Shown here in pieces: positions 1-9,825 of a stretch of DNA of 58,476 nucleotides. The notes under the pieces are model-generated. The model did no database searches, was not told the DNA's origin, and saw only the letters and a program-made list of their open reading frames with translations. Made by a program: the position numbers and the translations under genes. The number at the start of each line of letters is the position of its first letter. Positions within the stretch are counted from its first letter, which is position 1. Origin of the DNA: an uncultured Sphingobacteriaceae bacterium (GTDB lineage Bacteria; Bacteroidota; Bacteroidia; Sphingobacteriales; Sphingobacteriaceae); assembly GCA_946480915.1 (NCBI GenBank), contig CAMLLO010000028.1:1-58476 (forward strand), read 5' to 3'.

Positions 1-261
1 CAATGTCTCATGGTGCGGGGAGCCGATTTTAGCAAACAGATTCCTGCCAAATTCGAAGCCAGGGTGAAAGGAAAAGGTAAAATTGATGTTTATGTAAATA
101 ATCTTAAAGGTACTCCTCTTGTTTCCCTTATATGTGATGGGAAGGAATGGACTACGCTCTCAAAGAAAATAGCACTGAAAATAGATAAAGGAGTAGGGGA
201 TATCTATTTTGTATTTAATGGAGAGGATCTTTTGTTTGATCAATGGAAATTCATTTATTAA
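1..261 (+). CDS. C-terminal end of a CBM6-containing secreted protein (partial)
   Basis: The reading frame is open from the first base, so the gene begins outside the window; only about 86 residues and the stop are visible. The pattern of short beta-strands, a W-T-T stretch and the closing G-D-I-Y-F-V-F-N-G ... F-D-Q-W-K-F block are typical of the end of a family 6 carbohydrate-binding module. In this family the module binds xylan or other beta-glycan chains, often behind a GH43 or other catalytic domain. Because GH39, GH51 and GH43 genes follow on the same strand, a xylan- or arabinan-active enzyme upstream is likely, but its catalytic part cannot be seen. The internal ATG at base 10 should not be taken as the start. 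Confidence 0.7.
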   Translation, partial: QCLMVRGADFSKQIPAKFEARVKGKGKIDVYVNNLKGTPLVSLICDGKEWTTLSKKIALKIDKGVGDIYFVFNGEDLLFDQWKFIY

Positions 262-395
262 TTCCGGTTGCCGGTTTATTGATGCTAATTATAAGTAGAT
301 GTTCGATCAAAACGAGCCGTTACTGCCGATTCTGTGAAACCGTTAAGCCTTTCTTTGGGGAGTCAGGTGAGGTACTGAAGTACAAAAACAAATAA

Positions 396-427
396 AAATC
401 AGGTCGGAGGGGGCGCCGGCCTGATTT
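396..427 (+). terminator. Hairpin after the CBM6 gene
   Basis: An 8-bp perfect stem (AAATCAGG / CCTGATTT) encloses a GC-rich loop that can pair further. It lies between the CBM6 gene and the GH39 gene. No long T-run follows, so termination may be partial and some read-through into GH39 is plausible. Confidence 0.5.
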
Positions 428-449
428 AAAATATACTTTCAAAACACAC

Positions 450-2045
450 ATGAAAAAAAAACTTTTGTTGCTGGCAATCTTGCTTTCTTCCTTTTCCGGA
501 AGACTGATTGCCCAGGGCTTAAAACGAAACAAACCAACAGTGCAGGAACGAATAATTAATGTCGATTTCAGCAAACCAGCGGGTAAATTAAATACCATGT
601 TTAATGAGTGCGTTGGTGCGGGACGCGCTAACGAAGGCCTACGTGCCGATTGGCAGCAGCAGCTTGCTTATGTTAAAAAAGAATGCGGTTTCAAATACAT
701 CCGCATGCACGGACTGCTAACCGATGATATGGCTGTGTATACCGAAGACAATAAGGGCAACCCGCAGTACAATTACATGTACATCGATGCTTTATTCGAT
801 TTTTTACACAGTATTGGCATAAAACCTTTTGTTGAACTTGGTTTTATGCCCGGCCGGTTGGCCAGTGGACCTCAAACAATTTTTTGGTGGAAAGGAAATG
901 TAACTCCGCCGAAAGATTACGACAAATGGGCGGGTTTAATAAAAAACCTTACCCAGCATTTTACGGAGCGTTACGGTGCCGATGAAGTGAAGACCTGGTA
1001 TTTTGAAGTGTGGAATGAACCCAATCTTTCGCCCGGATTCTGGACAGGAACACAGGAAGATTATTTTAAATTATACAAGTACTCAGCGCAGGCAGTTAAA
1101 AGCGTAAATAAAGAATACCGGGTTGGTGGCCCCGGAACTGCCGGGGCAGCCTGGGAACCCGAAATGATTGAGTATTGCACTAAAAACAAGGTGCCGATAG
1201 ATTTTATAAGCACTCATGCTTATGGTGTGGGGCAAGGGTTTCTGGATGAATTCGGACATGGAGGTACGGTACTCGATAAAAATCCAATGAGTGTAAGTAG
1301 CGAGGTGCTGCAATCACGAAAAGAAATTGCAGGTTCGTCAATGCCAAATTTAGAGTTGCATTACACTGAATGGAGTTCCTCGTACACCCCGGCTGATCCT
1401 GTTCATGATAGTTATCATAGTGCGGCGTATGTGCTGCAAAAATTGAAGCAGGTAGGAGATGCGGCCAACTCCATGTCGTACTGGGTGTTTACGGATGTTT
1501 TTGAAGAGCCCGGCCCAAGATTTACACCTTTTCACGGAGGTTTTGGAATGCTGAACACACAAGGCATTAATAAGTCAGTATTCTATTCATATCAGTTTTT
1601 GAACCGTTTGGGAAATATTGAACTGGTAAATAAGGATGCCTCTTCCTGGCTTTGCAAAGACTCATCAGGAAACATACAGGCATTGGTTTGGGATTATACT
1701 TACACGCTTCCCGATTCAACCAATAACCAACAATTTTATATCCGCGACCTTCCTTCAAAATCAAAAGGAAAACTGAAGATCAATTTAGCGAGTGTGCCCG
1801 ACGGGACTTATGCGCTTGAAGTGTATAAAGTAGGTTATCGTAACAATGATGCTTATTCCACCTATCTATCTATGGGGAAACCATCACAGCTCAGCAGGCA
1901 ACAGGTTGAACAAATAAAGAAACAGAATGATGGCTCTCCAATTGCCAGGGAAATGGTTACTATAAAAGATGGTCGTCCTTTTTCAAAAGAATTGGAGCTT
2001 TGTGAAAACGATGTTTTCTTTCTCAACTTGATCCGGTTTCGATAA
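450..2045 (+). CDS. GH39 family beta-xylosidase, secreted
   Basis: This 531-residue protein has a signal peptide (KKKLLLLAILLSSFSG, ending near A-Q at about residue 22) and a single (beta/alpha)8 domain. The family signature W-F-E-V-W-N-E-P-N puts the acid/base at Glu190, and H-Y-T-E-W-S puts the nucleophile at Glu307, the clan GH-A arrangement of retaining xylan 1,4-beta-xylosidases. A C-terminal beta-sandwich follows. It would release xylose from the non-reducing end of xylo-oligosaccharides in the periplasm or at the cell surface. It is the first intact gene of the hydrolase cluster; the 377-bp gap to GH51 contains a dispersed repeat, so the two may be transcribed separately. Other GH39 activities (alpha-L-iduronidase, arabinosidase) are possible but less likely in this setting. 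Confidence 0.88.
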   Translation: MKKKLLLLAILLSSFSGRLIAQGLKRNKPTVQERIINVDFSKPAGKLNTMFNECVGAGRANEGLRADWQQQLAYVKKECGFKYIRMHGLLTDDMAVYTEDNKGNPQYNYMYIDALFDFLHSIGIKPFVELGFMPGRLASGPQTIFWWKGNVTPPKDYDKWAGLIKNLTQHFTERYGADEVKTWYFEVWNEPNLSPGFWTGTQEDYFKLYKYSAQAVKSVNKEYRVGGPGTAGAAWEPEMIEYCTKNKVPIDFISTHAYGVGQGFLDEFGHGGTVLDKNPMSVSSEVLQSRKEIAGSSMPNLELHYTEWSSSYTPADPVHDSYHSAAYVLQKLKQVGDAANSMSYWVFTDVFEEPGPRFTPFHGGFGMLNTQGINKSVFYSYQFLNRLGNIELVNKDASSWLCKDSSGNIQALVWDYTYTLPDSTNNQQFYIRDLPSKSKGKLKINLASVPDGTYALEVYKVGYRNNDAYSTYLSMGKPSQLSRQQVEQIKKQNDGSPIAREMVTIKDGRPFSKELELCENDVFFLNLIRFR

Positions 2046-2065
2046 TGAATATTTTTAAAAAGGTG

Positions 2066-2177
2066 ATTTGGGCGTTCGAGCGGGCTTTTCGTTACAATCT
2101 TTTTGCCCCTGTCACCCTAAGCCTGTCGAAGGGGGGGCAAAAAGGATTTTCACTGCAATCCCTAACGCAAACCAAGC
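2066..2177 (+). repeat. Dispersed intergenic repeat, copy A
   Basis: This element occupies the first part of the 377-bp gap between GH39 and GH51. Its ends (ATTTGGGCGT at the left, CACTGCAATCCCTAACGCAA near the right) match, in reverse complement, the element at 15888-16002. Shared blocks include CGGGCTTT, CGTTACAATCTTTT and the right-end block; the centre differs and holds CACCCTAAGCCTGTCGAAGGG. Nothing else was recognised in 2178-2422 apart from two short copies of GGAATT(T)ACTCAGAA. Confidence 0.8.
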
Positions 2178-2422
2178 CAATCTGACAAACCGTTTTATAT
2201 GGTATAAGATGTCTTTGTGAATTAAAATTGATTAAGAAGTTCTGTATCAGTAGGTTTTCTCGCTGAGGAATTTGCTGCTGAACTTCGCTTTACTTAAACA
2301 GGAATTTACTCAGAAGCAACGCAGGTTCTCGTTTAGAAGAATCTCTTGAGGCTAAAAAGGGAATTACTCAGAAATAAAATCGCATAAAAAATGCTGCACC
2401 ATTAATAATAACCAAATGGAAT

Positions 2423-4831
2423 ATGAATAAACAGCTAATAACAAGCTTGTTGTTTTTAGCACTAAGCCCTGCCTTAGTAGCACAAACAAATAAAGAAGCC
2501 AAGGCCAAAATAACGGTTGAAGTCAACAAACCGGGACATCGTATTCCTTCAACATTATTCGGAAGTTTTTTCGAAGACATTAACCATTCAACCGATGGCG
2601 GCCTTTATCCGGAGCTTATCCGGAATCGTTCGTTTGAGGATTCTGATACCCTTCAAAACTGGAAATTTATAAATCAGAACGGTACCAGCAAGGCTTCGAT
2701 CATTAATGTAGATGCGCTGTATCCGCCAATAGGCGGGTTAAACGTGTTCAACCGGAAATATCTTTCTATTGAGGCCAAAGGCGAATTTAAGCTTGAAAAC
2801 AAAGGCTTCTGGGGTATGAATATCGTTAAAGGTAACTCATATACCTTCAAACTGGCGGCACGTAGCCGCGAAGGCTTTAGTGCGCCACTCCATGTTAGTA
2901 TTGTAAGCGCTGCCGGTACTGAGCTGGCCCGTGCTGAAGTGAAAGGTTTTGATGAGGAATGGAAATACTACACAGTAAATTTAAAGCCGACAGGCAGCGA
3001 CCCTAAAGCCCATATTGAGATAAGCGCGAAAGGTGATGGCCGCTTACATATTGATATGATTTCGCTCCTGCCTGATCAAACGTGGAAGGGCCATGGACTC
3101 CGGACAGATCTGGCTGAAGCCCTTAATGCCATGCAGACTAAGGTTTTCAGGTTTCCAGGCGGCTGTTGGGTAGAAGGAGATAGTTTCAAGCAAATGCACA
3201 ATTGGAAAAAAACAATTGGGAACATCGATACACGTACCTCCTCATGGAATTACTGGGGCTACAATGCTACTCAGGGTTTAGGTTATCACGAATATTTGCA
3301 GCTGGCAGAAGATCTTGGTGCTGAGCCTTTGTTCTGTATCAATGCCGGAATGTCGCATAGAGATTTTGTACCCATGGATCAAATGGGACAATGGGTGCAG
3401 GATGCGTTTGATGCAATAGAATATGCAAATGGGTCTGAGAGCTCGGTGTGGGGAAACATTCGTGCTAAAAATGGTCATCCAAAACCGTTCAATATGAAAT
3501 ATATTGAGATAGGAAACGAAAACGGAGGCGACAAGTATGACGAGCGATGGAAGCTTATTGCTAACGCCATCCGCACAAAATATCCTGATATTGCACTCAT
3601 TGTCAACAGCTGGGGAGCATATCCTAAAGACCCTATGCCTGATTTGGTTGATGAACATTATTATGACAATCCTGAGTGGTTTATCCTGAACGCTGACAAA
3701 TATGACAATTACGACAGAAAAAGCCCGAAAATATTCGTTGGTGAATATGCTGTAACGAGTAAAACTGGAAAGGGGAACCTGAGAGGAGCTATCGGTGAGG
3801 CTGCCTGGATGACGGGTCTGGAACGAAACTCAGACGTGGTTACCATGAGTGCTTATGCGCCTCTGTTTTGTAATGTGAACCATATAGCATGGCCTATTAA
3901 TCTGATTAATTTTGATAGTCAGCACTGGTACGGCTTGCCGGGATATTATGTTCAAACTTTGTTTGCCCAAAACCAGGGTACCATCTCCCTGCCTGTAAAA
4001 GTAGCAGGAGTACCGCTCTTAACATTTTATGACAAAGGCGGTCTTGGATTTGGGACTTCGAACAATTCTGCAGAGTTTAAAGATTTAAAAGTACTTGCAC
4101 CAGATGGCCGTGTTATGTTTCAAACTGATTTTACAAAAAACATTGATGATTGGCAAAAAACAGCAGGGGAGTGGTTGGTAAAAGACGGCGTACTTTCTCA
4201 GTCAGCAACAAATATTAATTCATCCGTTTTCTTCGGAGACAAATCATGGACCGCTTATACAGTTACCTTCAAAGGGCGTAAAATTTCCGGAGAGAATGGC
4301 ATCCAGATTTATTTCAGGAATCAGAATAAAGAAGATCAGATGCGATGGGAAATCGGCTGTAATAGAAATACTGGGTTTACGTTGGACAATGGATTCAGCA
4401 AGCAAATCATTCCCGGAAGTATAGAAGCAGACCGGTGGTATGATATTAAAGTTGAAGTTAAAGGGGGCACAGTTAAGGGCTACCTTGATGGTAAACTTAT
4501 TCAGGAAATATCCAATTCAGATTTAAAAACCAGTAGTATCTCCGTAAGTGCAGCTAAGGATGAACTTTCGGGAGATATTATTCTTAAGGTTGTTAATGCG
4601 GCAGCCGGCGCTGTAAAAACAGAAATTAATTTGGCCGGAGCAGGAACACTCACCGGAAAAGGAAAGTCTGTTGTTCTTACTTCATCCAGCCCGCGGGATG
4701 AAAACACATTGGAACAACCGACTAAAGTTTCGCCTAAAACAGAAAATGTGAAATTTTCAGGAACCACTATTACGCGTTCATTCCCCGGGAATTCATTGAC
4801 CATATTACGTTTGGGAACTTTACAGGATTAG
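2423..4831 (+). CDS. GH51 family alpha-L-arabinofuranosidase, secreted
   Basis: This 802-residue protein has a signal peptide cleaved near A-Q (residue 21). After a short N-terminal sandwich strand (F-G-S-F-F-E-D-I-N-H) comes a CBM4/9-like insert at about 70-220. The catalytic barrel follows, with E-I-G-N-E-N-G-G placing the acid/base at Glu366 and F-V-G-E-Y placing the nucleophile at Glu441. The family removes arabinofuranosyl side chains from arabinoxylan, arabinan or pectin. Unusually, the region from about 545 to 720 reads like a 3-keto-disaccharide hydrolase/LamG-type jelly roll (D-F-T-K-N-I-D-D-W, G-E-N-G-I-Q-I-Y-F) inserted before the end of the C-terminal sandwich; the length exceeds the roughly 500 residues of intracellular GH51 enzymes. 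It sits between GH39 and GH43 genes, consistent with debranching for those enzymes. Confidence 0.92.
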   Translation: MNKQLITSLLFLALSPALVAQTNKEAKAKITVEVNKPGHRIPSTLFGSFFEDINHSTDGGLYPELIRNRSFEDSDTLQNWKFINQNGTSKASIINVDALYPPIGGLNVFNRKYLSIEAKGEFKLENKGFWGMNIVKGNSYTFKLAARSREGFSAPLHVSIVSAAGTELARAEVKGFDEEWKYYTVNLKPTGSDPKAHIEISAKGDGRLHIDMISLLPDQTWKGHGLRTDLAEALNAMQTKVFRFPGGCWVEGDSFKQMHNWKKTIGNIDTRTSSWNYWGYNATQGLGYHEYLQLAEDLGAEPLFCINAGMSHRDFVPMDQMGQWVQDAFDAIEYANGSESSVWGNIRAKNGHPKPFNMKYIEIGNENGGDKYDERWKLIANAIRTKYPDIALIVNSWGAYPKDPMPDLVDEHYYDNPEWFILNADKYDNYDRKSPKIFVGEYAVTSKTGKGNLRGAIGEAAWMTGLERNSDVVTMSAYAPLFCNVNHIAWPINLINFDSQHWYGLPGYYVQTLFAQNQGTISLPVKVAGVPLLTFYDKGGLGFGTSNNSAEFKDLKVLAPDGRVMFQTDFTKNIDDWQKTAGEWLVKDGVLSQSATNINSSVFFGDKSWTAYTVTFKGRKISGENGIQIYFRNQNKEDQMRWEIGCNRNTGFTLDNGFSKQIIPGSIEADRWYDIKVEVKGGTVKGYLDGKLIQEISNSDLKTSSISVSAAKDELSGDIILKVVNAAAGAVKTEINLAGAGTLTGKGKSVVLTSSSPRDENTLEQPTKVSPKTENVKFSGTTITRSFPGNSLTILRLGTLQD

Positions 4832-4966
4832 AAGATGATTGTATAAAGATTACACGGGAAATTTTACGATTAAACCTTATGAACCAGAGTTTATTGAAAT
4901 AAAATAAGTTATCAATTCCCGCTAAAGCGCAGGCTTGATAATGCTTTTATAAACCAATCAAATAAT

Positions 4967-6478
4967 ATGAATAAAATTATAATATCGATTTTCTTGATTT
5001 ACCTGAGCGTTTTTGCAAATGCTCAATATCAGGCAAGTCCAAACGCGAAAGAGCCGGGTTTCTATATGAATCCCATTTTTTCTGGGGATTATGCAGACCC
5101 TAGTATATTACGCGATGGCGATAATTATTACATGGTCCATTCCTCTTTCGAATATTATCCAGGCTTATTGATCTGGCAATCGAAAGATCTGATTAACTGG
5201 ACACCGGTAACCCATGCGTTGCACAAGAATGTCGGTAATGTATGGGCTCCCGATCTGGTGAAATATAAAAACAAGTTCTACATCTATTTTCCGGCAAATA
5301 ATACCAATTATGTGGTCTCTGCCGATTCTATTAATGGTAAATGGAGCGAGCCCATTGACTTAAAGGTTGGCAATATAGACCCTGGCCATATTGCAGACGA
5401 AAACGGAAAAAGAAACTTGTTCTTTAGCAGCGGCGGGTTTGTTCCTTTATCTGAGGATGGCCTTTCAGTAACAGGCGAGTATAAGCATACTTATGACGGA
5501 TGGAAAATTCCTCGTCAGTGGTCGATTGAGTGCTTTTGTATGGAAGGCCCAAAACTGGTAAAACGGGGAGAGTATTTCTACCTTACCGTTGCAGAAGGCG
5601 GAACGGCCGGTCCGGCAACGGGCCACATGGTAGTTTCCGCACGTTCAAAATCCCTTTTTGGTCCCTGGGAAAATTCTCCTTATAACCCAATAACCAGAAT
5701 AACAAAAGTTTCTGAAAGATGGAAGTCGAAAGGGCATGCTACCATCATTGATGACGTGAAAGGAAACTGGTGGATGATATTCCATGCATACGAAAATGGA
5801 TTTTACAATAAAGGTCGTCAAACGATGCTTCTACCAATAGAATGGACGAAGGATGGCTGGTATAAAATACCGGATGGCATTACGGACGATAAACCCATTA
5901 AAAAACCAAATTTACTTGCGTCTAAAAGCAACTTTACACTGAACGACAGTTTTGAAGGGAAGAATTTAAAATCTCAGTGGGAATTCTTTGGAGGACTGGA
6001 CAGCAGCAGGTTTCAATTAGTTAATAATAGCCTGTCTGTTAAGGGAAAAGGGGATTATATTGGCAGCAGTTCCCCTTTGTTATGCATCCCACTAGATCAT
6101 TCATATACCGCTGAAGTGGAGTTATTAATGGAAGGGAAAGCAACCGGAGGATTAGTTCTTTTTTACAACAGCAGCGCTTTTTCTGGTATCCTGGCCAATA
6201 ATGAGAATATACTGGCGAATATCCATGGCTGGCAGTTTGAAACGGAGAAAAATGTCATCAAAGACCACGTATTCCTTCGACTAAAAAACGTTAACAATAC
6301 AGTGGATATGTATTACAGCACAGACGGTGTTAAATGGAATAAAATTGAGAACTCGTTGGAGGTTTCTGGCATGCACCATAATGTGCTGAGCGGGTTTTTA
6401 AGTTTACGAATAGGCCTTTGCTCTATGGGAGAGGGTAAGGTAAAGTTTAAGAATTTTAAATATAATCCGATAAAATAA
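4967..6478 (+). CDS. GH43 family beta-xylosidase/alpha-L-arabinofuranosidase, secreted
   Basis: This 503-residue protein has a signal peptide ending at about residue 20 (F-A-N-A-Q). The five-bladed propeller carries the three acidic GH43 residues: Asp44 in D-Y-A-D-P-S (general base), Asp96 in W-A-P-D-L (pKa modulator) and Glu193 in C-M-E-G-P-K (general acid). The region after about residue 310 is a beta-sandwich (F-E-G-K-N-L-K-S-Q-W-E-F, G-G-L-V-L-F-Y-N) as in the two-domain GH43 enzymes that act on xylo- and arabino-oligosaccharides. GH43 enzymes are inverting. The neighbouring GH39 and GH51 genes suggest arabinoxylan or a related decorated chain; the choice between xylosidase and arabinofuranosidase cannot be read from sequence alone. 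Confidence 0.9.
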   Translation: MNKIIISIFLIYLSVFANAQYQASPNAKEPGFYMNPIFSGDYADPSILRDGDNYYMVHSSFEYYPGLLIWQSKDLINWTPVTHALHKNVGNVWAPDLVKYKNKFYIYFPANNTNYVVSADSINGKWSEPIDLKVGNIDPGHIADENGKRNLFFSSGGFVPLSEDGLSVTGEYKHTYDGWKIPRQWSIECFCMEGPKLVKRGEYFYLTVAEGGTAGPATGHMVVSARSKSLFGPWENSPYNPITRITKVSERWKSKGHATIIDDVKGNWWMIFHAYENGFYNKGRQTMLLPIEWTKDGWYKIPDGITDDKPIKKPNLLASKSNFTLNDSFEGKNLKSQWEFFGGLDSSRFQLVNNSLSVKGKGDYIGSSSPLLCIPLDHSYTAEVELLMEGKATGGLVLFYNSSAFSGILANNENILANIHGWQFETEKNVIKDHVFLRLKNVNNTVDMYYSTDGVKWNKIENSLEVSGMHHNVLSGFLSLRIGLCSMGEGKVKFKNFKYNPIK

Positions 6479-6535
6479 ATATAGACGGAGGTTATCAACA
6501 AATATCTGTTTGGTAAACGCAAAACAATATTAGTA

Positions 6536-8188
6536 ATGGATTTGAAAATTTCAATGAAAGTTAGGTTGTCTATAGCAGCATGTATGCTATTTTCATGTTT
6601 CCTGCAGGCCCAGGAAAAATTTCCGTCGCCGATAGGAGAAGGTAATGAACCGGTTGCTGCGGGAAAGTTTAAGCCGACCTGGGAATCGCTTCAACAATAT
6701 AAAAGTCCAGAATGGTTTAGCAACGCCAAATTTGGCATCTGGGCACACTGGGGACCGCAGTGCCAGCCAGGGCAGGGCGACTGGTATGCCAGGCACATGT
6801 ACGACGAAGGCAGCAATCAATATAAATGGCATTCTGAGCATTACGGCCATCCGTCCAAAGCGGGTTTTAAAGAAGTGATTAATGACTGGAAAGCCCAAAA
6901 TTGGAATCCGGAAAAGTTGGTGGCCCTTTACAAAAGAGCAGGGGCTCAGTATTTTTTTGCCATGGCGAACCATCACGACAACCTGGATATGTGGAACAGC
7001 AAATACCAGGAATGGAATACGTTACGCGTTGGACCTAAGAAGGACATTGTTGGCGGATGGGCCAAAGCAGCGAAAAAGTACAATCTTCCGTTTGGTTTGA
7101 GTGTACATGCCTCGCGCCCCTGGACCTGGATGGAAACATCACAGCGTTCAGATAAAAAAGGACCACTAGCGGGAGTTCCTTATGATGGTAAGCTCACAAA
7201 GGCCGACGGCAAAGGAACCTGGTGGGAGGGCCTTGATCCCCAGGAACTTTATGCACAAGACCATCCAATGAGCGAAAATAGCTGGGATATCAAAGGCATA
7301 TTCCCGCAATGGGAATGGGGAAATGGAGCCTCTATCCCTTCACAGAAATATTGTGAAAAATTTTATAACCGTACAATTGATCTGATCAACCAGTTTAACC
7401 CCGATTTGCTCTATTTTGATGACAGCGTGTTGCCGCTTTATCCGGTAAGCGATGCCGGATTAAAAATCGCGGCACATTATTACAATCATAACATGGCAAC
7501 TCACAAGGGTAAACTTGAGGCGGTTATGTTTGGTAAACAGCTAACAACTGAACAAAAGAAAACCATGGTATGGGATGTGGAGCGAGGTGCACCAGATAAG
7601 ATACAAGCCAACCCTTGGCAAACCTGTACCTGTATTGGCGACTGGCACTATAATAACTCAGCCTACGAACATAACTGGTATAAATCTGCCACATCAGTAA
7701 TCCACATGTTAGTGGATATCGTGAGTAAAAATGGCAACTTATTGCTTAACATCCCGGTTAAGGGCGATGGTACAATCGATGATAAAGAGGTTGCAATCCT
7801 CGAAAATATAGCTGCCTGGATGGATATAAACAAAGAGAGCATATTCGATACCCGCCCCTGGAAACAGTTCGGTGAAGGGCCCGCTGCCGAAATGGCGAAT
7901 CCTATTGATGCCGCGGGATTTAACGAAGGAAAAATAAAACTATCAGCCAGAGACATCCGCTACAATCAGAAAAGAAATGTACTATACGCTACGGTATTGG
8001 GCGTTCCGTCCACCAATGTTTCGCTGAAATTGCTTGGCAAAAAGAATGAACATGCCAGGATTAAGAGTATTAAAGTGCTGGGTAGTAAAGAAAAGCTTTC
8101 CTGGAAGCAATATGGTGATTCGCTGGTAATCCAAAAGCCGAAGGTTATTCCAAATAATATAGCGGTTGTTTTTAAGATACAAAAGTAG
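6536..8188 (+). CDS. GH29 family alpha-L-fucosidase, secreted
   Basis: This 550-residue protein has a hydrophobic N-terminus (S-I-A-A-C-M-L-F-S-C-F-L-Q-A-Q) and a GH29 barrel: F-G-I-W-A-H-W-G-P near 67, A-N-H-H-D-N near 144, and N-P-D-L-L-Y-F-D-D, in which Asp295 is the expected nucleophile. The C-terminal part (N-G-N-L-L-L-N-I-P, then a beta domain) is also typical. It would remove terminal L-fucose by a retaining mechanism. The start could be the ATG at 6536 or the one six codons on (6554); both leave a signal sequence. Fucose occurs on xyloglucan and on rhamnogalacturonan side chains, so this gene argues for a more complex substrate than plain arabinoxylan. Confidence 0.9.
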   Translation: MDLKISMKVRLSIAACMLFSCFLQAQEKFPSPIGEGNEPVAAGKFKPTWESLQQYKSPEWFSNAKFGIWAHWGPQCQPGQGDWYARHMYDEGSNQYKWHSEHYGHPSKAGFKEVINDWKAQNWNPEKLVALYKRAGAQYFFAMANHHDNLDMWNSKYQEWNTLRVGPKKDIVGGWAKAAKKYNLPFGLSVHASRPWTWMETSQRSDKKGPLAGVPYDGKLTKADGKGTWWEGLDPQELYAQDHPMSENSWDIKGIFPQWEWGNGASIPSQKYCEKFYNRTIDLINQFNPDLLYFDDSVLPLYPVSDAGLKIAAHYYNHNMATHKGKLEAVMFGKQLTTEQKKTMVWDVERGAPDKIQANPWQTCTCIGDWHYNNSAYEHNWYKSATSVIHMLVDIVSKNGNLLLNIPVKGDGTIDDKEVAILENIAAWMDINKESIFDTRPWKQFGEGPAAEMANPIDAAGFNEGKIKLSARDIRYNQKRNVLYATVLGVPSTNVSLKLLGKKNEHARIKSIKVLGSKEKLSWKQYGDSLVIQKPKVIPNNIAVVFKIQK

Positions 8189-8250
8189 CTGAAAGAGCGA
8201 TAGTGATAATACAGTTAAAGATTTGAAAGAATTTAACCATTCGTAAATAA

Positions 8251-9825
8251 ATGAAAACACTCAAAAGTATTGCCCTTTCAGCTGTAGTGATTGTATTCAC
8301 AACCATTACATGTTATGCTCAGCTACCTGTTCAGGTTAAAGTAGAGGCAGGATTGATACAGGGAACCCAGGAAAATGACTTAACTATATTCCGTGGAATA
8401 CCGTTTGCGGCTCCGCCAATTGGTACTTTAAGGTGGAAAGCTCCCCAACCAGTTAGAAATTGGGATGGAGTAAAGGAAGCTTTTCATTTTGCGGCCTCGC
8501 CTATGCAAGGAGGTAACCCAGCCGGCGGGAAAAGCGAGGACTGCTTGTACTTAAATGTGTGGACTCCTGCGAAAGCAGAAAAGGATCAGTTACCTGTCCT
8601 TGTATGGATTTATGGAGGAGGGTTCAGTTCCGGATCTACCTCCGATCCCTGGTATGATGGGAAGAAACTGGCACAAAAGGGAGTCGTATTTGTCAGTATA
8701 GCATATCGTGTAGGTCCACTTGGATTTTTGGCTCATCCAGAGTTAAGCAAAGAAACGACTAATCATGTGTCGGGTAATTATGGTCTGCTCGACCAAATTG
8801 CAGGCCTTAAATGGGTGCAGGATAACATTGCCGCCTTTGGTGGTGACCCAAAGAAGGTTACAATTTTTGGCGAATCGGCGGGAGGGATCTCTGTTAGTAT
8901 GTTGTGCGCTTCCCCACTTGCCAAAGGACTTTTTCGAGGCGCAATTTCGCAAAGTGGCGGGTCTTTTGGCCCCGTAAGTTCCATCACATACCCGGGCGAA
9001 AATATGAAAGCACTGAAGCAAGCCGAAAGTGACGGGCTAGCTTATGCAGCAAAAGCAGGCGCAGCTTCCATAGAAGAACTTAGACAAATGGAGGTTGACA
9101 AGCTTCCAATGGGTTGGGCCGTTGGCAGTTCATGGCCTGTTGTTGATGGATACGTGATACCCGATGTTCAATATAAATTATACAAAGAAGGGAAATACAA
9201 TGATATACCAGTATTAATTGGTTACAATTCTGATGAAGGCTTGTTTTTTTCTCAGGGGAAAGATACACCCCAGGAGTATATTAATGGGGTAAAGACACGA
9301 TATGGAAAATTTGCTGACGATTTGATTAAGGCTTACCCGGTCGGCGAAAGCTCTATTCCGCGATCAGCACGGAATCTAATGCGGGATGCTACTTTTGGGT
9401 GGCATAATTGGACATGGGCAAAGCTTCAGTCAAAGACAGGGAAATCAAAGGTGTTTTACTATTTCTTTGACCAACATCCTGATTATCCAGAAGGTTCTCC
9501 TGAATACGGACATGGCTCTTCTCATGCACAAGACGTTTCTTATGTGTTTCAGCATATAAACCAATCGAACCCGGGAACTTCTAAATCAGATGCAGAAATT
9601 TCGATGGCGATGGGGAATTACTGGATCAACTTTGCCAAATACGGAAATCCTAATGGTAAGGGACTCCCCCAATGGCCTGCATTCACCGCTAAAAAAACAG
9701 CCGTTATGCATTTCGCCGAGACCCCGCATATAGGACCGGTTCCCGATGAAAAGTCACTTGAGGTATTGGATCAATATTTTAGATGGAGGCTTGGTTTGGA
9801 TGGGGAAGGACGGGCGGCTCATTGA
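8251..9825 (+). CDS. Type-B carboxylesterase, secreted
   Basis: This 524-residue alpha/beta hydrolase has a signal peptide ending near Y-A-Q (residue 24). It has the carboxylesterase type-B landmarks: F-R-G-I-P-F-A-A-P-P near 48, E-D-C-L-Y-L-N-V-W near 96, the oxyanion region W-I-Y-G-G-G-F, and the nucleophile elbow F-G-E-S-A-G-G with Ser209. Glu329 in S-D-E-G and His425 in S-S-H-A-Q-D complete the likely triad. In this cluster it probably removes acyl groups such as acetyl or feruloyl from the polysaccharide, but the family is broad and the substrate is an inference. It is followed by about 1.4 kb of degraded DNA before the next hydrolase. Confidence 0.85.
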   Translation: MKTLKSIALSAVVIVFTTITCYAQLPVQVKVEAGLIQGTQENDLTIFRGIPFAAPPIGTLRWKAPQPVRNWDGVKEAFHFAASPMQGGNPAGGKSEDCLYLNVWTPAKAEKDQLPVLVWIYGGGFSSGSTSDPWYDGKKLAQKGVVFVSIAYRVGPLGFLAHPELSKETTNHVSGNYGLLDQIAGLKWVQDNIAAFGGDPKKVTIFGESAGGISVSMLCASPLAKGLFRGAISQSGGSFGPVSSITYPGENMKALKQAESDGLAYAAKAGAASIEELRQMEVDKLPMGWAVGSSWPVVDGYVIPDVQYKLYKEGKYNDIPVLIGYNSDEGLFFSQGKDTPQEYINGVKTRYGKFADDLIKAYPVGESSIPRSARNLMRDATFGWHNWTWAKLQSKTGKSKVFYYFFDQHPDYPEGSPEYGHGSSHAQDVSYVFQHINQSNPGTSKSDAEISMAMGNYWINFAKYGNPNGKGLPQWPAFTAKKTAVMHFAETPHIGPVPDEKSLEVLDQYFRWRLGLDGEGRAAH

